In this document: in pieces, positions 53,729-63,212 of the stretch
How the letters are laid out: each line of letters begins with the position of its first letter
Position numbering within the stretch: the first letter of the stretch is position 1
NCBI RefSeq assembly: GCF_013387475.1
Contig: NZ_VWNB01000008.1
Span: forward strand, 62,001-126,000
Length of the DNA: 64,000 bases
Reading direction: 5' to 3'
Source: Mariprofundus sp. KV
GTDB taxonomy: Bacteria > Pseudomonadota > Zetaproteobacteria > Mariprofundales > Mariprofundaceae
Made by a program: the position numbers and the translations under genes
The notes under the pieces: model-generated
Databases searched by the model: none
What the model saw: only the letters and a program-made list of their open reading frames with translations
Told to the model about the DNA's origin: nothing

Positions 53729-54654
53729 TGCGAACGCCTCAGCAGCAGGTAGAGGAATACCGGTACGCCGATAATAGCGGTGAGAATGCCGACCGGCAGT
53801 TCAGCCGGAGCAATGATGGTGCGGGCAGCTGAATCAGCCAGCACCAACAGCAGGCCACCCCCGATAGCTGAGGCAGGCAGTACAGCGCTGTGCAGTGAGC
53901 CGAACAGCAGACGCATCAGATGCGGAATCACAAGTCCCACGAAGCCAATGGTTCCGGCAGCAGTCACTGCCAGTGCGGTGACTGCGGAGGCGAGCAGCAG
54001 CAGGCGCTGGCGCAGCGTTTTGACATCCACACCCAAGGCTTCGGCATGGCGCTCACCGAGCAGTAGTTTATCCAGTGCGCGGGAGAGCATCACGCCGCAA
54101 GCCAGTGCGATAGCCCATGCAATCAGTAGTAGCGGGACAGGCAGATCGGAGTGGGAGAGATCACCCATCATCCAGGAGAAGGCGCGAAACAGCCCCTGCT
54201 CAGGTAGCAGCGCCAGCAGTAGTGCCAGCACGGCCGACCAGAAGGCGGCCAGTACCACACCGGCCAGCAGCATGCGGTTGGCACCCAGATGGGAGAAGAA
54301 CATCACCGCCACAATGCCGATCCACGCGCCGATAAAGGCACCTGCACTCATCACCCATGCCGATTCGGGCATAAACATCAGGCCGGTTACCGCACCGGCA
54401 GAGGCAGAGCCAGCTACACCCAGCACATAGGGTTCGGCCAGCGGGTTGCCGAGCAACACCTGAAACCATGCGCCGGCCAGAGCCAGCAGGCCACCGACAG
54501 CAAAAGCGGTGAGCAGACGCGGGAAACGCAGATCCCAGAGGATGGTCTGCTCCAGAGCATCGCTGGCAGCAAACGGATTGATCCACTGCTCACCAGTTGC
54601 CAGCCCCAGCAGCAGGCAGAGTGCAACAGCAACAAGCAGGGCGAACCAGCGCAT
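53725..54654 (-). CDS. btuC: Vitamin B12 ABC transporter permease
   Basis: The FecCD-type permease has about ten membrane helices and the family's landmarks: FRLPRLLTAFAVGG-like DLRFPRLLTAFAVGGLLALA, LLGNPLAEPYVLGVAG and GTIGFVGLVIPHLMRLLFG. I start at the ATG at 54654, coupled to the cobS stop as TGATG; a GTG at 54687 would add eleven residues and overlap cobS. With BtuD and BtuF it forms the importer. Confidence 0.9.
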   Translation of the reverse strand: MRWFALLVAVALCLLLGLATGEQWINPFAASDALEQTILWDLRFPRLLTAFAVGGLLALAGAWFQVLLGNPLAEPYVLGVAGSASAGAVTGLMFMPESAWVMSAGAFIGAWIGIVAVMFFSHLGANRMLLAGVVLAAFWSAVLALLLALLPEQGLFRAFSWMMGDLSHSDLPVPLLLIAWAIALACGVMLSRALDKLLLGERHAEALGVDVKTLRQRLLLLASAVTALAVTAAGTIGFVGLVIPHLMRLLFGSLHSAVLPASAIGGGLLLVLADSAARTIIAPAELPVGILTAIIGVPVFLYLLLRRSQ

Positions 54655-55382
54655 CAGAGTAGTCCGACTGCGAGTAGCATCAGACACTCGCTATATTCAA
54701 TACCGGCACCAAGGCAGTCACCGCTCATGCCACCAAGACGCCACTTCAGATAAGCGCGCCAGAGCAGCAGGGCGCCGATAGCAGCAAGAGCAAACATGAA
54801 GGAGACGAAAATAAGTGAGAGCAGGAGGAGCGCGCCGCCCCAGATCCAGTAGATCTTTGCATCAACCTGCCATACGAAGGCTTCGCCACTACCAGGTGCA
54901 AGTGGTTCAAGCGTCTGTGACCAGAAGATGGCGCCAACTCTTGCCCAGGCGGGAACAAGCAGCAGAACCCAGAGGTCGATATCGGGTGACTCCACAATCC
55001 ATGCCACTGCAACCAGTTTGGTGAGCAGGATTGCAACAATAGCCATCACACCGAATGCGCCGGTATGCGGATCTTTCATCACAGCCAGCAGGCGCTCAGG
55101 ATCACGGTGAGATGCACCGAGGCCATCAGCGAGATCGGCAGCACCATCAAGATGCAGGCCGCCACTAATGCCCAGCCAGAATAGTACAACCAGCAGGCCG
55201 GCCATCCATGGGCTGGCAGTGATACCCAGTTGGGCTGCGAGCAGCAGCAGCAGACCGATGGCGAGGCCGACCAGTGGAAACCAGATGGCAGCGCTTGAGA
55301 GCTCCTCTTGCTTATAGTCAGCCAGCGCAGGCATCGGAATGCGCGTGAGAAAGCCGAAAGCGAGAATCAGACCGCGTGGCAT
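54654..55382 (-). CDS. cobS: Adenosylcobinamide-GDP ribazoletransferase
   Basis: CobS joins adenosylcobinamide-GDP with alpha-ribazole in the inner membrane. The sequence FGFLTRIPMP, GGLHLDGAADLADGLGA (metal-binding aspartates) and DPHTGAFGVMAIV is diagnostic. The family has several membrane helices, and they are visible. I start at 55382 (MPRGLILAFGFLTRIP); the upstream frame is not part of the gene. It ends inside the TGATG that starts btuC. Confidence 0.94.
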   Translation of the reverse strand: MPRGLILAFGFLTRIPMPALADYKQEELSSAAIWFPLVGLAIGLLLLLAAQLGITASPWMAGLLVVLFWLGISGGLHLDGAADLADGLGASHRDPERLLAVMKDPHTGAFGVMAIVAILLTKLVAVAWIVESPDIDLWVLLLVPAWARVGAIFWSQTLEPLAPGSGEAFVWQVDAKIYWIWGGALLLLSLIFVSFMFALAAIGALLLWRAYLKWRLGGMSGDCLGAGIEYSECLMLLAVGLL

Positions 55383-55987
55383 CAGGATTGGACCTCGCGA
55401 TTGATAAACAGCAGGCGAGGTTGATGCCCTGCAAACAGGGATATCTGACTGCAGGAGGCGTAGGGGAGATGCAGTCGCCAGAGCGCACTCATCGGCATGT
55501 TCAGAGTGTGTGCCAGCAGCACCCGGATGACGCCGCCGTGGGCAACAAGCAGACGATTTTGACCGACATCGCGCTTGATCCACTCTTGCCAGCAACTGAT
55601 AACGCGCTGACTGAAATCATCAAAGGCTTCGCCGTTGGGGGGCTGGATGCCCACAGGCGACTCCCAGAACTGCTGTAGCACCTCGTTATCAGAGCCACTG
55701 ATCTCGTCAAAGCTGCGGTTCTCCCAATCACCGAAATCCATCTCGGCCATCGCATCGAGGGTGATCAGCTCACGCTTCGACTGCTCACTGAACTCACGGG
55801 CAAACAGCTTGCAGCGTTGCAGTGGTGAGGTGGCGATATGATCAAAACCATCAAACCCGCTAGCAGCTGCACGCATCTGGCTCCAACCGCGCTCGGAGAG
55901 TGGAATATCTGTGCTGCCGCGAAAGGCCCAGCCCTCAGCTTCCACTTCACCGTGACGCAACAGCGTGATGATGGTCGGTTCACTCAT
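55382..55987 (-). CDS. cobC: Alpha-ribazole phosphatase-like histidine phosphatase
   Basis: The phosphoglycerate-mutase-fold signature LLRHGEVEAEGWAFRG carries the catalytic histidine, and AMAEMDFGDWENRSF and LLVAHGGVIRVLLAH complete the site. In the cobalamin pathway it dephosphorylates alpha-ribazole-5'-phosphate or adenosylcobalamin-phosphate. I start at MSEPTIITLL (55987), which overlaps the end of cobT by eight bases. The length of 201 residues fits CobC. Confidence 0.88.
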   Translation of the reverse strand: MSEPTIITLLRHGEVEAEGWAFRGSTDIPLSERGWSQMRAAASGFDGFDHIATSPLQRCKLFAREFSEQSKRELITLDAMAEMDFGDWENRSFDEISGSDNEVLQQFWESPVGIQPPNGEAFDDFSQRVISCWQEWIKRDVGQNRLLVAHGGVIRVLLAHTLNMPMSALWRLHLPYASCSQISLFAGHQPRLLFINREVQS

Positions 55988-57008
55988 CTTTGTCGGTGAC
56001 CCCGGCGCTCTCAAAGGTGGCCATCTCATTATGCAGGGCAATGGCCGACTGTAAGAGCGGCACAATCAGTGCCGCACCGGAACCTTCACCAAGGCGCATC
56101 TCAAAATTGATCAGTGCCTCAAGGCGAAGTGCTTTAAGTGCCAGAGCATGGCCATTCTCATGTGATATGTGGCTGGCCAGCATCCAGTTGATCACTTCCG
56201 GTTCAATGATCCGGGCTGCAAGTGCTGCAGCCGATGCGATAAAACCATCAATGATAACAGGTACGCCTGACTCGGCCGCTTGCAGGTAGAAACCTGCCAT
56301 GGCTGCAATCTCCAGACCGCCAACCTCTTGCAGCAGCTGGTTGTCTGTATAGCCGGAGATGCGTGTTAGTGCCCCTTTAACGACATCCACCTTCAGGTTG
56401 CGCCCCTTCTCATCAACACCGGTACCGAAACCGACCACGCTTTCAGCCATTGCCCCGGTGGCTCTGCAGATGATGCAGGCCGACGCTGTGGTGTTACCGA
56501 TCCCCATATCACCGGCAATCAGCAGGTTGGCACCAGCTGCAATCGCCGCTTTTGCCTCGGCTTTGCCGACGGCAATGGCAGCCGCGCACTCGGCTTCACT
56601 CATCGCCGCTTCACGTAGCAGGTTGGCTGTGCCGGGCTTCACCTTTTGATGACTGATGCCATCAAAGCCCGTGAGGTCGGACACAACGCCGACATCTACA
56701 ATCGAGAGATTTGCACCGCACTGTTTTGCCAGCACATTGATGGCAGCACCACCGCGTGCGAAATTCTTCACCATCTCGCCGGTCACCACAGAGGGATAGG
56801 CGGAGACACCCTCTTCGCAAACGCCATGATCGGCAGCAAACACAGCAATATGTGGCTGCAAAGTATCGGGCAAAACCTTGCCCTGACGGGCGGCGAACCA
56901 GCAGGAGATATCTTCCAGACGTCCGAGTGCACCACGCGGCTTGGTCAGGTTATTCTGGTGGTCTCGTGCCTGCTGTTCGGTCTCGATATTGATGGCAGCT
57001 ACATGCAC
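55980..57008 (-). CDS. cobT: Nicotinate-nucleotide-dimethylbenzimidazole phosphoribosyltransferase
   Basis: CobT makes alpha-ribazole-phosphate from 5,6-dimethylbenzimidazole and nicotinate mononucleotide. The family pattern AADHGVCEEGVSAYPSVVT (near residue 56) and LLIAGDMGIGNTTASACI (near 161) are present, as is the catalytic glutamate region near the C-terminus. The length of 342 residues is normal. It accepts the DMB made by BluB, encoded upstream in the same operon. Confidence 0.95.
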   Translation of the reverse strand: MHVAAINIETEQQARDHQNNLTKPRGALGRLEDISCWFAARQGKVLPDTLQPHIAVFAADHGVCEEGVSAYPSVVTGEMVKNFARGGAAINVLAKQCGANLSIVDVGVVSDLTGFDGISHQKVKPGTANLLREAAMSEAECAAAIAVGKAEAKAAIAAGANLLIAGDMGIGNTTASACIICRATGAMAESVVGFGTGVDEKGRNLKVDVVKGALTRISGYTDNQLLQEVGGLEIAAMAGFYLQAAESGVPVIIDGFIASAAALAARIIEPEVINWMLASHISHENGHALALKALRLEALINFEMRLGEGSGAALIVPLLQSAIALHNEMATFESAGVTDKDE

Positions 57009-57547
57009 TATTTATCATCCCCTTTCAGGCTGTTTTGTTTCAAACAGATTGGCAGACCTGCGGCAATAAACTCTACACGATCAGCCAGCGCTGCAATGCG
57101 CTGATTCAGTCGCCCCTGCGCATCGCGGAAAAGACGACCTTCCGGGCTCTCCGGAACAACACCCATGCCGACCTCATTGGCCACCAGAATCACGTTGCCT
57201 GCCAGTCCGGGCAGCAGCTCACAGAGACGATCCGCCTCCTGTTCAATATCTCTGCCACCAAAGATCAGATTGGATATCCAGAGGGTGAGGCAGTCAATCA
57301 ACACAACACTCTCAGGACCATCCGCTGCTTGCAAAACAGCAGTAAGATTCAGCTCCTCCTCAATCAGCTGCCAGTGATCGCCGCGCTCATGGCGGTGGTG
57401 CTCAATGCGATCTAACCATTCGTGATCGTTATCAATCAGTGGCGCTGTGGCGACATAGATTGGGGTTTCACTGAGTTCAGTGGCGATGGCTTCAGCACGG
57501 CGGCTTTTGCCACTGCGGGCACCACCGAGAATCAGAGTTATCGGCAT
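57008..57547 (-). CDS. cobU: Adenosylcobinamide kinase/guanylyltransferase
   Basis: CobU phosphorylates adenosylcobinamide and transfers GMP. The P-loop LILGGARSGKSRRAEA is at the N-terminus, followed by the histidine-containing RIEHHRHERGDHW (GMP acceptor histidine) and VILVANEVGMGVVPESPEGR. The length of 179 residues is typical. It overlaps cobT by one base and cobQ by ten. Confidence 0.95.
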   Translation of the reverse strand: MPITLILGGARSGKSRRAEAIATELSETPIYVATAPLIDNDHEWLDRIEHHRHERGDHWQLIEEELNLTAVLQAADGPESVVLIDCLTLWISNLIFGGRDIEQEADRLCELLPGLAGNVILVANEVGMGVVPESPEGRLFRDAQGRLNQRIAALADRVEFIAAGLPICLKQNSLKGDDK

Positions 57548-58971
57548 GATGGCCTCCTTAATAGTGGCTCAAGTAGTTCAGGTTTGATCGCCTTCTCCAT
57601 AGCATCGGCCAGCAGATCAAGCGAGGCAAGCGTGCGCTCGTGCTGATCTCTGCCATTGCTGGCAGCAAAACCGATTCCGGCCAACCAGGCCTTGCGAAAG
57701 CCTCCCTGCTCGAAGAGCCCGTGCAGATAAGTTCCCCACACCAGCCCGTCCTCAGATTTTGCTGCAAACGGGAAGAGTGTTGCATCACTGTCGGATTCAC
57801 CGTGATGGATCTCGTAGCCGGTGACGCGCGCATCGTTGAAGCAGGGAGAGGATTGATCTACTTGTCGCAGAGTCTTCTCGGTGCGCATGGTGGTTGAAAG
57901 CGGCAACCACCCCAACCCCTCTGCACTGCCACCCTCTACACCATCATCCTCAATGGCTCTGCCGAGCATCTGCATGCCGCCGCAGATACCGAGCAGTTTG
58001 CCGCCATAGCGCAGATGGCGTTGCAGGGCAGGAACAAAGCCCTGATCTCGCAACCAGCTCAGGTCGGAAGCAACATGTTTGGAGCCGGGCAGGATAATCA
58101 GGTCGGCAGGCGTTAACTCATCAGGGGAACGGATGAAGCGCAGGCGAATCTTCTCCTCCGAAGCCAGTGGATCGATGTCATCACTATTGGACATTCTGGG
58201 ATAAGCGATGACGGCAATGTTCAGGCGGTCGCTTCCGGCACTATCAATACCGATATGTCGGAAAGGGGCATCCTCTTCCGGCAGCTCAAGTGCAAGCCAG
58301 GGGATCACACCAGCAACCGGGCGCGCTGTTTTCTGCTCAAGCCAGATCAGTGCATCATCAAGCAGGGCAAGATTGCCGCGAAAGCGGTTGATCAGCAGCG
58401 CTTTGACGCGAGCATTTTCGGTTGCCGATAGGATACCGAGTGAGCCGGTAAGGGCGGCAAATACGCCACCGCAATCGATATCGCCGACCAGCCATACCGG
58501 CACATCAGCCGCCTCGGCAAAACCCATGTTGGCGATATCACCCTCGCGCAGGTTGGGCTCGGCAGGCGAGCCTGCCCCTTCAATAATCACCACATCGTAA
58601 TCTGCCTGCAGTTTGGAAAATGACTCCAGTACCATCTGCATCCAGCCGATACGATCCTCACGGAAACGTTTGGCATGCAGCTCTCCAACCACCTTGCCGC
58701 GCACCACCAGCTGCGCCTTCTCATCAGCCTCGGGTTTGATCAATACAGGATTCATGTGAACGCTTGGTTCAATGCCGCAAGCGATGGCCTGTAGTGCCTG
58801 AGCCCGACCGATCTCGCCACCATCAATGGTGACAGCCGCATTGTTGCTCATGTTCTGTGGTTTGAACGGGGCGACAGAGACGCCGTTGCGGGCCAGTAGT
58901 CTGCACAGGCCAGCCACCAGTACCGATTTGCCGACTCCTGAGGCGGTGCCCTGAATCATCAGGCTATTCAT
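57538..58971 (-). CDS. cobQ: Cobyric acid synthase
   Basis: CobQ (CbiP) amidates four carboxyl groups of the corrin ring with glutamine and ATP. The N-terminal P-loop QGTASGVGKSVLVAGLCRLL and FKPQNMSNNAAVT are family markers, and the C-terminal class I glutaminase triad shows the cysteine in LLGICGGMQMLG (near residue 320) and a histidine in GTYLHGLFE. The length is 477 residues. Both ends overlap neighbouring genes. Confidence 0.95.
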   Translation of the reverse strand: MNSLMIQGTASGVGKSVLVAGLCRLLARNGVSVAPFKPQNMSNNAAVTIDGGEIGRAQALQAIACGIEPSVHMNPVLIKPEADEKAQLVVRGKVVGELHAKRFREDRIGWMQMVLESFSKLQADYDVVIIEGAGSPAEPNLREGDIANMGFAEAADVPVWLVGDIDCGGVFAALTGSLGILSATENARVKALLINRFRGNLALLDDALIWLEQKTARPVAGVIPWLALELPEEDAPFRHIGIDSAGSDRLNIAVIAYPRMSNSDDIDPLASEEKIRLRFIRSPDELTPADLIILPGSKHVASDLSWLRDQGFVPALQRHLRYGGKLLGICGGMQMLGRAIEDDGVEGGSAEGLGWLPLSTTMRTEKTLRQVDQSSPCFNDARVTGYEIHHGESDSDATLFPFAAKSEDGLVWGTYLHGLFEQGGFRKAWLAGIGFAASNGRDQHERTLASLDLLADAMEKAIKPELLEPLLRRPSCR

Positions 58972-59624
58972 AGCGGGTAGGAGTCCTCTGCTAAAACTAC
59001 ATCCATCGCTTCACGGTTGCGCCAGCCTTCGCTTTCAAGCAGGGGTTTGTCATAAAAAGTTTTTACCGGGCCGAGGCAGAGCAGGGCAATCGGTTTACTA
59101 CCTTCAGGACAGTTCAGCAATGTAGCCACATCGCCAGGTTCAAAGAAAGAGACCCAACCCATGCCAAGATTTTCAGCACGGGCTGCCAGCCACATATTCT
59201 CAATTGCACAGGAGGTGGAGCAGAGCGCCATCTCTTCAGGCATGGTGCGACGGCCAAACAGCGTTCCATCATCGGGAGCCAGTACGACGGCAATCAGTTC
59301 GGCGCAATCTCGAATGCCCTCCACCTTAAGACGCATAAACTCGGCTTTGCGCGCATCCATCTGCTCCGATGTGCGCAGCTTCTCCTGCTCAACCAGTGTG
59401 ACCAGCTGCTCTCTCAGTGGGTTGCTTGTGATGCGCACAAACCGCCACGGCTGCATGAATCCGACAGACGGGGCGGCATGACCGGCGGCAAGGATGCGTG
59501 CCAGCGCCTCTGCCTCCACGCTGCCGCCACTAAAGTGGCGCATGTCGCGGCGTGCGTGGATCACCCGGTAGATGATATCCCGTTCAGATTCTGAGAATGC
59601 TTGTTGTTTAACGTGCTCACTCAT
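58968..59624 (-). CDS. bluB: 5,6-dimethylbenzimidazole synthase
   Basis: BluB is a nitroreductase-fold flavoenzyme that consumes FMN and oxygen to make 5,6-dimethylbenzimidazole. The segments RDMRHFSGGSVEAEALARIL, AAGHAAPSVGFMQPWRFV and ENMWLAARAENLGMGWVSFF fit the family. Its presence implies aerobic lower-ligand synthesis of true B12. The length is 218 residues. It lies between btuF and cobQ. Confidence 0.93.
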   Translation of the reverse strand: MSEHVKQQAFSESERDIIYRVIHARRDMRHFSGGSVEAEALARILAAGHAAPSVGFMQPWRFVRITSNPLREQLVTLVEQEKLRTSEQMDARKAEFMRLKVEGIRDCAELIAVVLAPDDGTLFGRRTMPEEMALCSTSCAIENMWLAARAENLGMGWVSFFEPGDVATLLNCPEGSKPIALLCLGPVKTFYDKPLLESEGWRNREAMDVVLAEDSYPL

Positions 59625-60420
59625 CAGCGCTCTCCTGTAGTGCCTTTTGTAATAGCTCTAACCCATCCAGAAGACGCGGGCCGGGGCGGTGCAGTATATC
59701 CGGATCAATGGCTACAAAACGGACCTTGCCGCCTCCTAACCACTTCTCCCAAAAAATTCTGCGCTCTGCAATGGATCGCTTCTCAATCGGAATAACGATC
59801 AACTCAGGTTTGGCTCTGATCACTGACTCGATATTTACATGCGCTGTTTCGATATCGATACCGGCAAAGATATTTCTGCCTCCGGCCTCGTGGATTAGAT
59901 CACTGATAAAACTGGGGCCACCGGCAGTCAGTAGCGGATCATGCCACACCTCATAAAAGACAGCTGTCTCAGAGCGCGGTCGGCTGCGTACCTGCTGCAG
60001 GCGTTGACGCAGCTGAGCAACCAGTTTGCCTGCCTCGGCAGTGTGACGGGTCAACTCACCCAGCTTGAGCATGTCGTCAAACATGCTTTCAAAGCTGTCG
60101 GGATTGGAGACCACTGTCCGGACTCCCATCTTCTCCAGTACCTCGATCCCCACAACATTGCGACTCATCACGATGGCCAGATCAGGTTTCAGGCGCAGTG
60201 CAGCCTCAACATTGATGCGCTCATAACTGCCGATACGCGGTAGCTGTTTTGCCTCTGCAGGATAGTCGCAGTAGGAGACAGCTCCGACCAGTTGCGCTTG
60301 AGCACCAATGGCATAGATCATCTCACAGGCATGCGGAGTGAGTGCCAGAATGCGTTGCGCCATAGCCGTAGCGGGAAGCAGCAGGGCAGCCAATAGCAGG
60401 GGGAAAAGAAGACGTTTCAT
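59617..60420 (-). CDS. btuF: Cobalamin-binding periplasmic protein BtuF
   Basis: A signal peptide (LLFPLLLAALLLPATAMA) leads a class III binding protein with the BtuF pattern RILALTPHACEMIYAIGAQAQLVGAVSYCDYP and later RIGSYERINVEAALRLKPDL. It captures B12 in the periplasm for BtuCD. The length of 267 residues is normal. The start overlaps the stop of the tonB-like gene by four bases and its 3' end overlaps bluB. Confidence 0.92.
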   Translation of the reverse strand: MKRLLFPLLLAALLLPATAMAQRILALTPHACEMIYAIGAQAQLVGAVSYCDYPAEAKQLPRIGSYERINVEAALRLKPDLAIVMSRNVVGIEVLEKMGVRTVVSNPDSFESMFDDMLKLGELTRHTAEAGKLVAQLRQRLQQVRSRPRSETAVFYEVWHDPLLTAGGPSFISDLIHEAGGRNIFAGIDIETAHVNIESVIRAKPELIVIPIEKRSIAERRIFWEKWLGGGKVRFVAIDPDILHRPGPRLLDGLELLQKALQESADE

Positions 60421-61061
60421 TGCAGTTTAAACTCAACGGGAAGGCGATAGGTGCCATTGGCCAGCGGTAGGTGATCGATGGCCCGGATGCCACGCATGGC
60501 AGCACGATCAAGCAGGCTGTGGCCGGATGAGAGTGAGAGATCCAGCCGTGCCAGTTTCTGCTCATGTACGGCAAGGTTAAACATGGCGTTGCCCTGCCAC
60601 CCTTTGCGGCGTGCCTTACGGGGATAACTGATGTGGGAGAGGATCATCTGCTGCACGTCAGACGGCATGCTGGCACCAGTAGCGGCATGACTTTCAGGCT
60701 CAACTACAACTGTAGTTTTTACAACTTCCGGAGACTGTTTCAACGCCTGTGGGGTTGTTTTTTGCGGACGCTCGGGCAGCGGTGATTCGGCCAACTCCTT
60801 TATCTCTTTATGCACGATTGGTGCAACTGCAGGGGTGATCTGTTTTGTCTGCTTTTGAGGTGCAGCTGCTTTTGCCTGCGGTGTTGCGGTCTGCTCGGGA
60901 CTCTCTGCTTTTTTGACCAGTTCGACCTGCAGGGTGGCACCCTCGTCAGTTTGAATGTGTAGCGTGTCGTTTTGAGCCAACAGCTGAAAAGCGAGCATAT
61001 GCAGGCCAGCGGCAGCTACAAAAGCAGCTGCCAGCCGACCGGATCGATGCAGGTTGATCAG
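60417..61061 (-). CDS. TonB-like energy transducer, probable CTG start
   Basis: The protein has an N-terminal hydrophobic helix (LAAAFVAAAGLHMLAFQLL, about residues 10-28), a proline/lysine-rich linker, and a TonB C-terminal fold (SHISYPRKARRKGWQG, then AMFNLAV). The only ATG in frame (60998) would cut off half of the membrane helix. A CTG at 61061, seven bases after GGGAG and overlapping the btuB stop, restores it and gives 214 residues. It would couple the proton motive force to BtuB. Confidence 0.75.
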   Translation of the reverse strand: MINLHRSGRLAAAFVAAAGLHMLAFQLLAQNDTLHIQTDEGATLQVELVKKAESPEQTATPQAKAAAPQKQTKQITPAVAPIVHKEIKELAESPLPERPQKTTPQALKQSPEVVKTTVVVEPESHAATGASMPSDVQQMILSHISYPRKARRKGWQGNAMFNLAVHEQKLARLDLSLSSGHSLLDRAAMRGIRAIDHLPLANGTYRLPVEFKLQ

Positions 61062-62923
61062 AAGGTTGCTCCCAGACCTGCGTACCAGACGCGTCCGGCC
61101 ACACCGTAACCGGCCGCCTCCTCATACTTCTTATCTTCGACGTTGTTTACCCGTGCTGTCAGCTCCCATGTCTCATTAACATGCAAGCGGGCACGCAGGT
61201 CCGTTTTACGGTAACTGGCCAGGTAGGCGGCATTGTTCGGGCTGGAGAAGCGTGGCCCGACAATGGCCAGATTGCCCTCCAGATTAAGCGGGCCGATATC
61301 GATGCCGAGCAGAATATTGCCACTCTCTTTGGGGCGACGGGCTAACCAGGTCTCGTTAGAGGAGTCCCTCGCCATCAGATAACTCCAGTTAGCCTGCAGA
61401 TAGGCCCCGGAATAACTCACTCTGCCGCTGATCTCCAGACCGCGGCTGCGCGCTTTGTTCACATTCGATGGAATCCATGTGAATGATCCGGGGGTGATCG
61501 GGGCCCAGGCGATCAGATCGCGAAATGATTGATCAAACCATGTGGCGCTTAAACCGCCCTGCAGCTGATCACTGCTGTAATCATAAGCGATGCCTGCATC
61601 CCAGCCCTTGCTGGTTTCGGGTTTCAGGTTGGCATTGCCCACGGCCGGCCAGTAGAGATCATTGATGGAGGGGGCCTTGAAACCGGTACCGTAGTTCCCC
61701 GAAATTTTCAGGCCGGTAAGCGGATGCAACACTGCACCTGTATGCCAGGTGGATTTGTTGGCCGAGTTGATCAGGCCGCTATTGCGGTCGTGGCGCAGTG
61801 AGCCGTTGAGATCAAGCAGCTCACTATGCCATGAGAGGGCGGCGAATCCCGCACTCTGCTTTAACACCTTGTTGAGTGGCGCAAGCGGATTGACGGCGCG
61901 ATCAGCATGATAATCCAGCCCGAAGAGCAGAGAGAAGTCGGCCAACTCAATATGGTTCTGCCAGTTCAGCTGTTTGATGGTGGTGTGGATGTCGGAGTTG
62001 TTGGCTGCATTGGCGGGATCATAACCGGTCATATCATCAGCTGAGCGGGAGAGTTGCAGGCTACTCTCCCAGCTATCCATGATCGGATAGCTCACTTTAA
62101 GGCTGTAGATCGACTGCCGGGATGTAGAGCTCCAGTTCAGTGTGTCTGCCAGTACCCAGCCGCCATCCAGACTGTTTTTACCCTCTGACTGGCGGGCGGT
62201 AAAAGAGATCGTGCCGTCACCAAGCTCCATCTCGATACGACCGGAGATCTGGCTCTGTCGATAGGGGTCGGTTTCTGTACCTGCGGCCGCAACTGAGACA
62301 CCGTCGGTACGCTGTCCTGCAGCAGTCAGGGCATAGCTGATGCCATTCTCGGTTGATCCTGATACCTGCATGCTGCCACTGGATGAGGCCAGTCCACCGG
62401 CTTCACCATGAATGCGGACTTTGGTTTTACCTTCACCTGTTTTGGTGAAAATCTGAATGACGCCACTCATGGCATCAGCACCGTAGAGTGATGATTGTGG
62501 GCCTCGCACGATCTCAATGCGCTCAATATCTTCCGGTGACATCAGCCCCCAGTCGAAGGCACCGGTTGAGGCTGCACCTACGCGTACGCCATCAATCAGC
62601 ACCAGCACATGGCCGCTATTACCGCCGCGCATATAGAGTGAGGTTGATTTACCGGGGCCACCTGTTGTCGAACTGTTGATACCCGCCTGCCTGCGCAGCA
62701 GTTCAACGACGGTGGTTGCCTGTGCTTTTTTGATCTCCTCTTCATGAATGATAGTGATATCGGCTGAGACCCTGGCCGGATCTTCTGCGATCCTGCCTGC
62801 TGTAACGACCACGGTTGGCAGTGCCTCTTCGGCCTGTAGTGGGCTGGAGGCTGCCAGGCCTGCCGCCATAAGCAGCATCGATGTGATGATTGTTGTTCGT
62901 TTTTTTGAGGGCTGAATAGCCAT
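61058..62923 (-). CDS. btuB: TonB-dependent vitamin B12 outer-membrane receptor
   Basis: BtuB imports cobalamin through the outer membrane. The signal peptide (MLLMAAGLAASSPLQAEE) is followed by the TonB box-like LPTVVVTA, a plug domain (IEIVRGPQSSLYGADAMSGV) and a 22-stranded barrel ending in the expected aromatic residue (GLGATF). I start at 62923 (MAIQPSKK), behind AGGAAG; ten more codons upstream are arginine/glycine-rich and unlikely. The length is 621 residues. Expression should depend on the upstream riboswitch. Confidence 0.94.
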   Translation of the reverse strand: MAIQPSKKRTTIITSMLLMAAGLAASSPLQAEEALPTVVVTAGRIAEDPARVSADITIIHEEEIKKAQATTVVELLRRQAGINSSTTGGPGKSTSLYMRGGNSGHVLVLIDGVRVGAASTGAFDWGLMSPEDIERIEIVRGPQSSLYGADAMSGVIQIFTKTGEGKTKVRIHGEAGGLASSSGSMQVSGSTENGISYALTAAGQRTDGVSVAAAGTETDPYRQSQISGRIEMELGDGTISFTARQSEGKNSLDGGWVLADTLNWSSTSRQSIYSLKVSYPIMDSWESSLQLSRSADDMTGYDPANAANNSDIHTTIKQLNWQNHIELADFSLLFGLDYHADRAVNPLAPLNKVLKQSAGFAALSWHSELLDLNGSLRHDRNSGLINSANKSTWHTGAVLHPLTGLKISGNYGTGFKAPSINDLYWPAVGNANLKPETSKGWDAGIAYDYSSDQLQGGLSATWFDQSFRDLIAWAPITPGSFTWIPSNVNKARSRGLEISGRVSYSGAYLQANWSYLMARDSSNETWLARRPKESGNILLGIDIGPLNLEGNLAIVGPRFSSPNNAAYLASYRKTDLRARLHVNETWELTARVNNVEDKKYEEAAGYGVAGRVWYAGLGATF

Positions 62924-62989
62924 ATTCTTCTTCCTTTCGCGCCCGCCGCGCATTGTTAAGTTTTGGCGGTAGAAGCTCTGGAAGAATGG

Positions 62990-63050
62990 TTGCGGGAAGA
63001 GGGGGCAATGGTGCTGCCATCAACGCCGGCAACACCCCCCTCCGAGGCCT
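62990..63050 (-). promoter_or_regulatory. Stable hairpin in the btuB leader
   Basis: On the minus strand GGTGTTGCC pairs with GGCAGCACC (nine base pairs, one of them G-U) around a nine-base loop, extended by GAGGGG/CCCCTC with an asymmetric bulge. It lies about 75-125 bases before the btuB start, downstream of the riboswitch. No T-run follows, so if it is the expression platform it does not look like a simple Rho-independent terminator. Confidence 0.5.
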
Positions 63051-63212
63051 CAAACCGATGGCATATCTCTGGCACCTGCTTTTTTCTCTCCCGCTACGTT
63101 GCTCTGCTGCTCAAATGCTCACATACAGTAAGTATGCTCCGCTTTTGCGCTGCTCGCGCCTTGCTGGAAAGCAAAAATCAGATGCCTGCAAGTATTGCAG
63201 ACATACCGTGCT

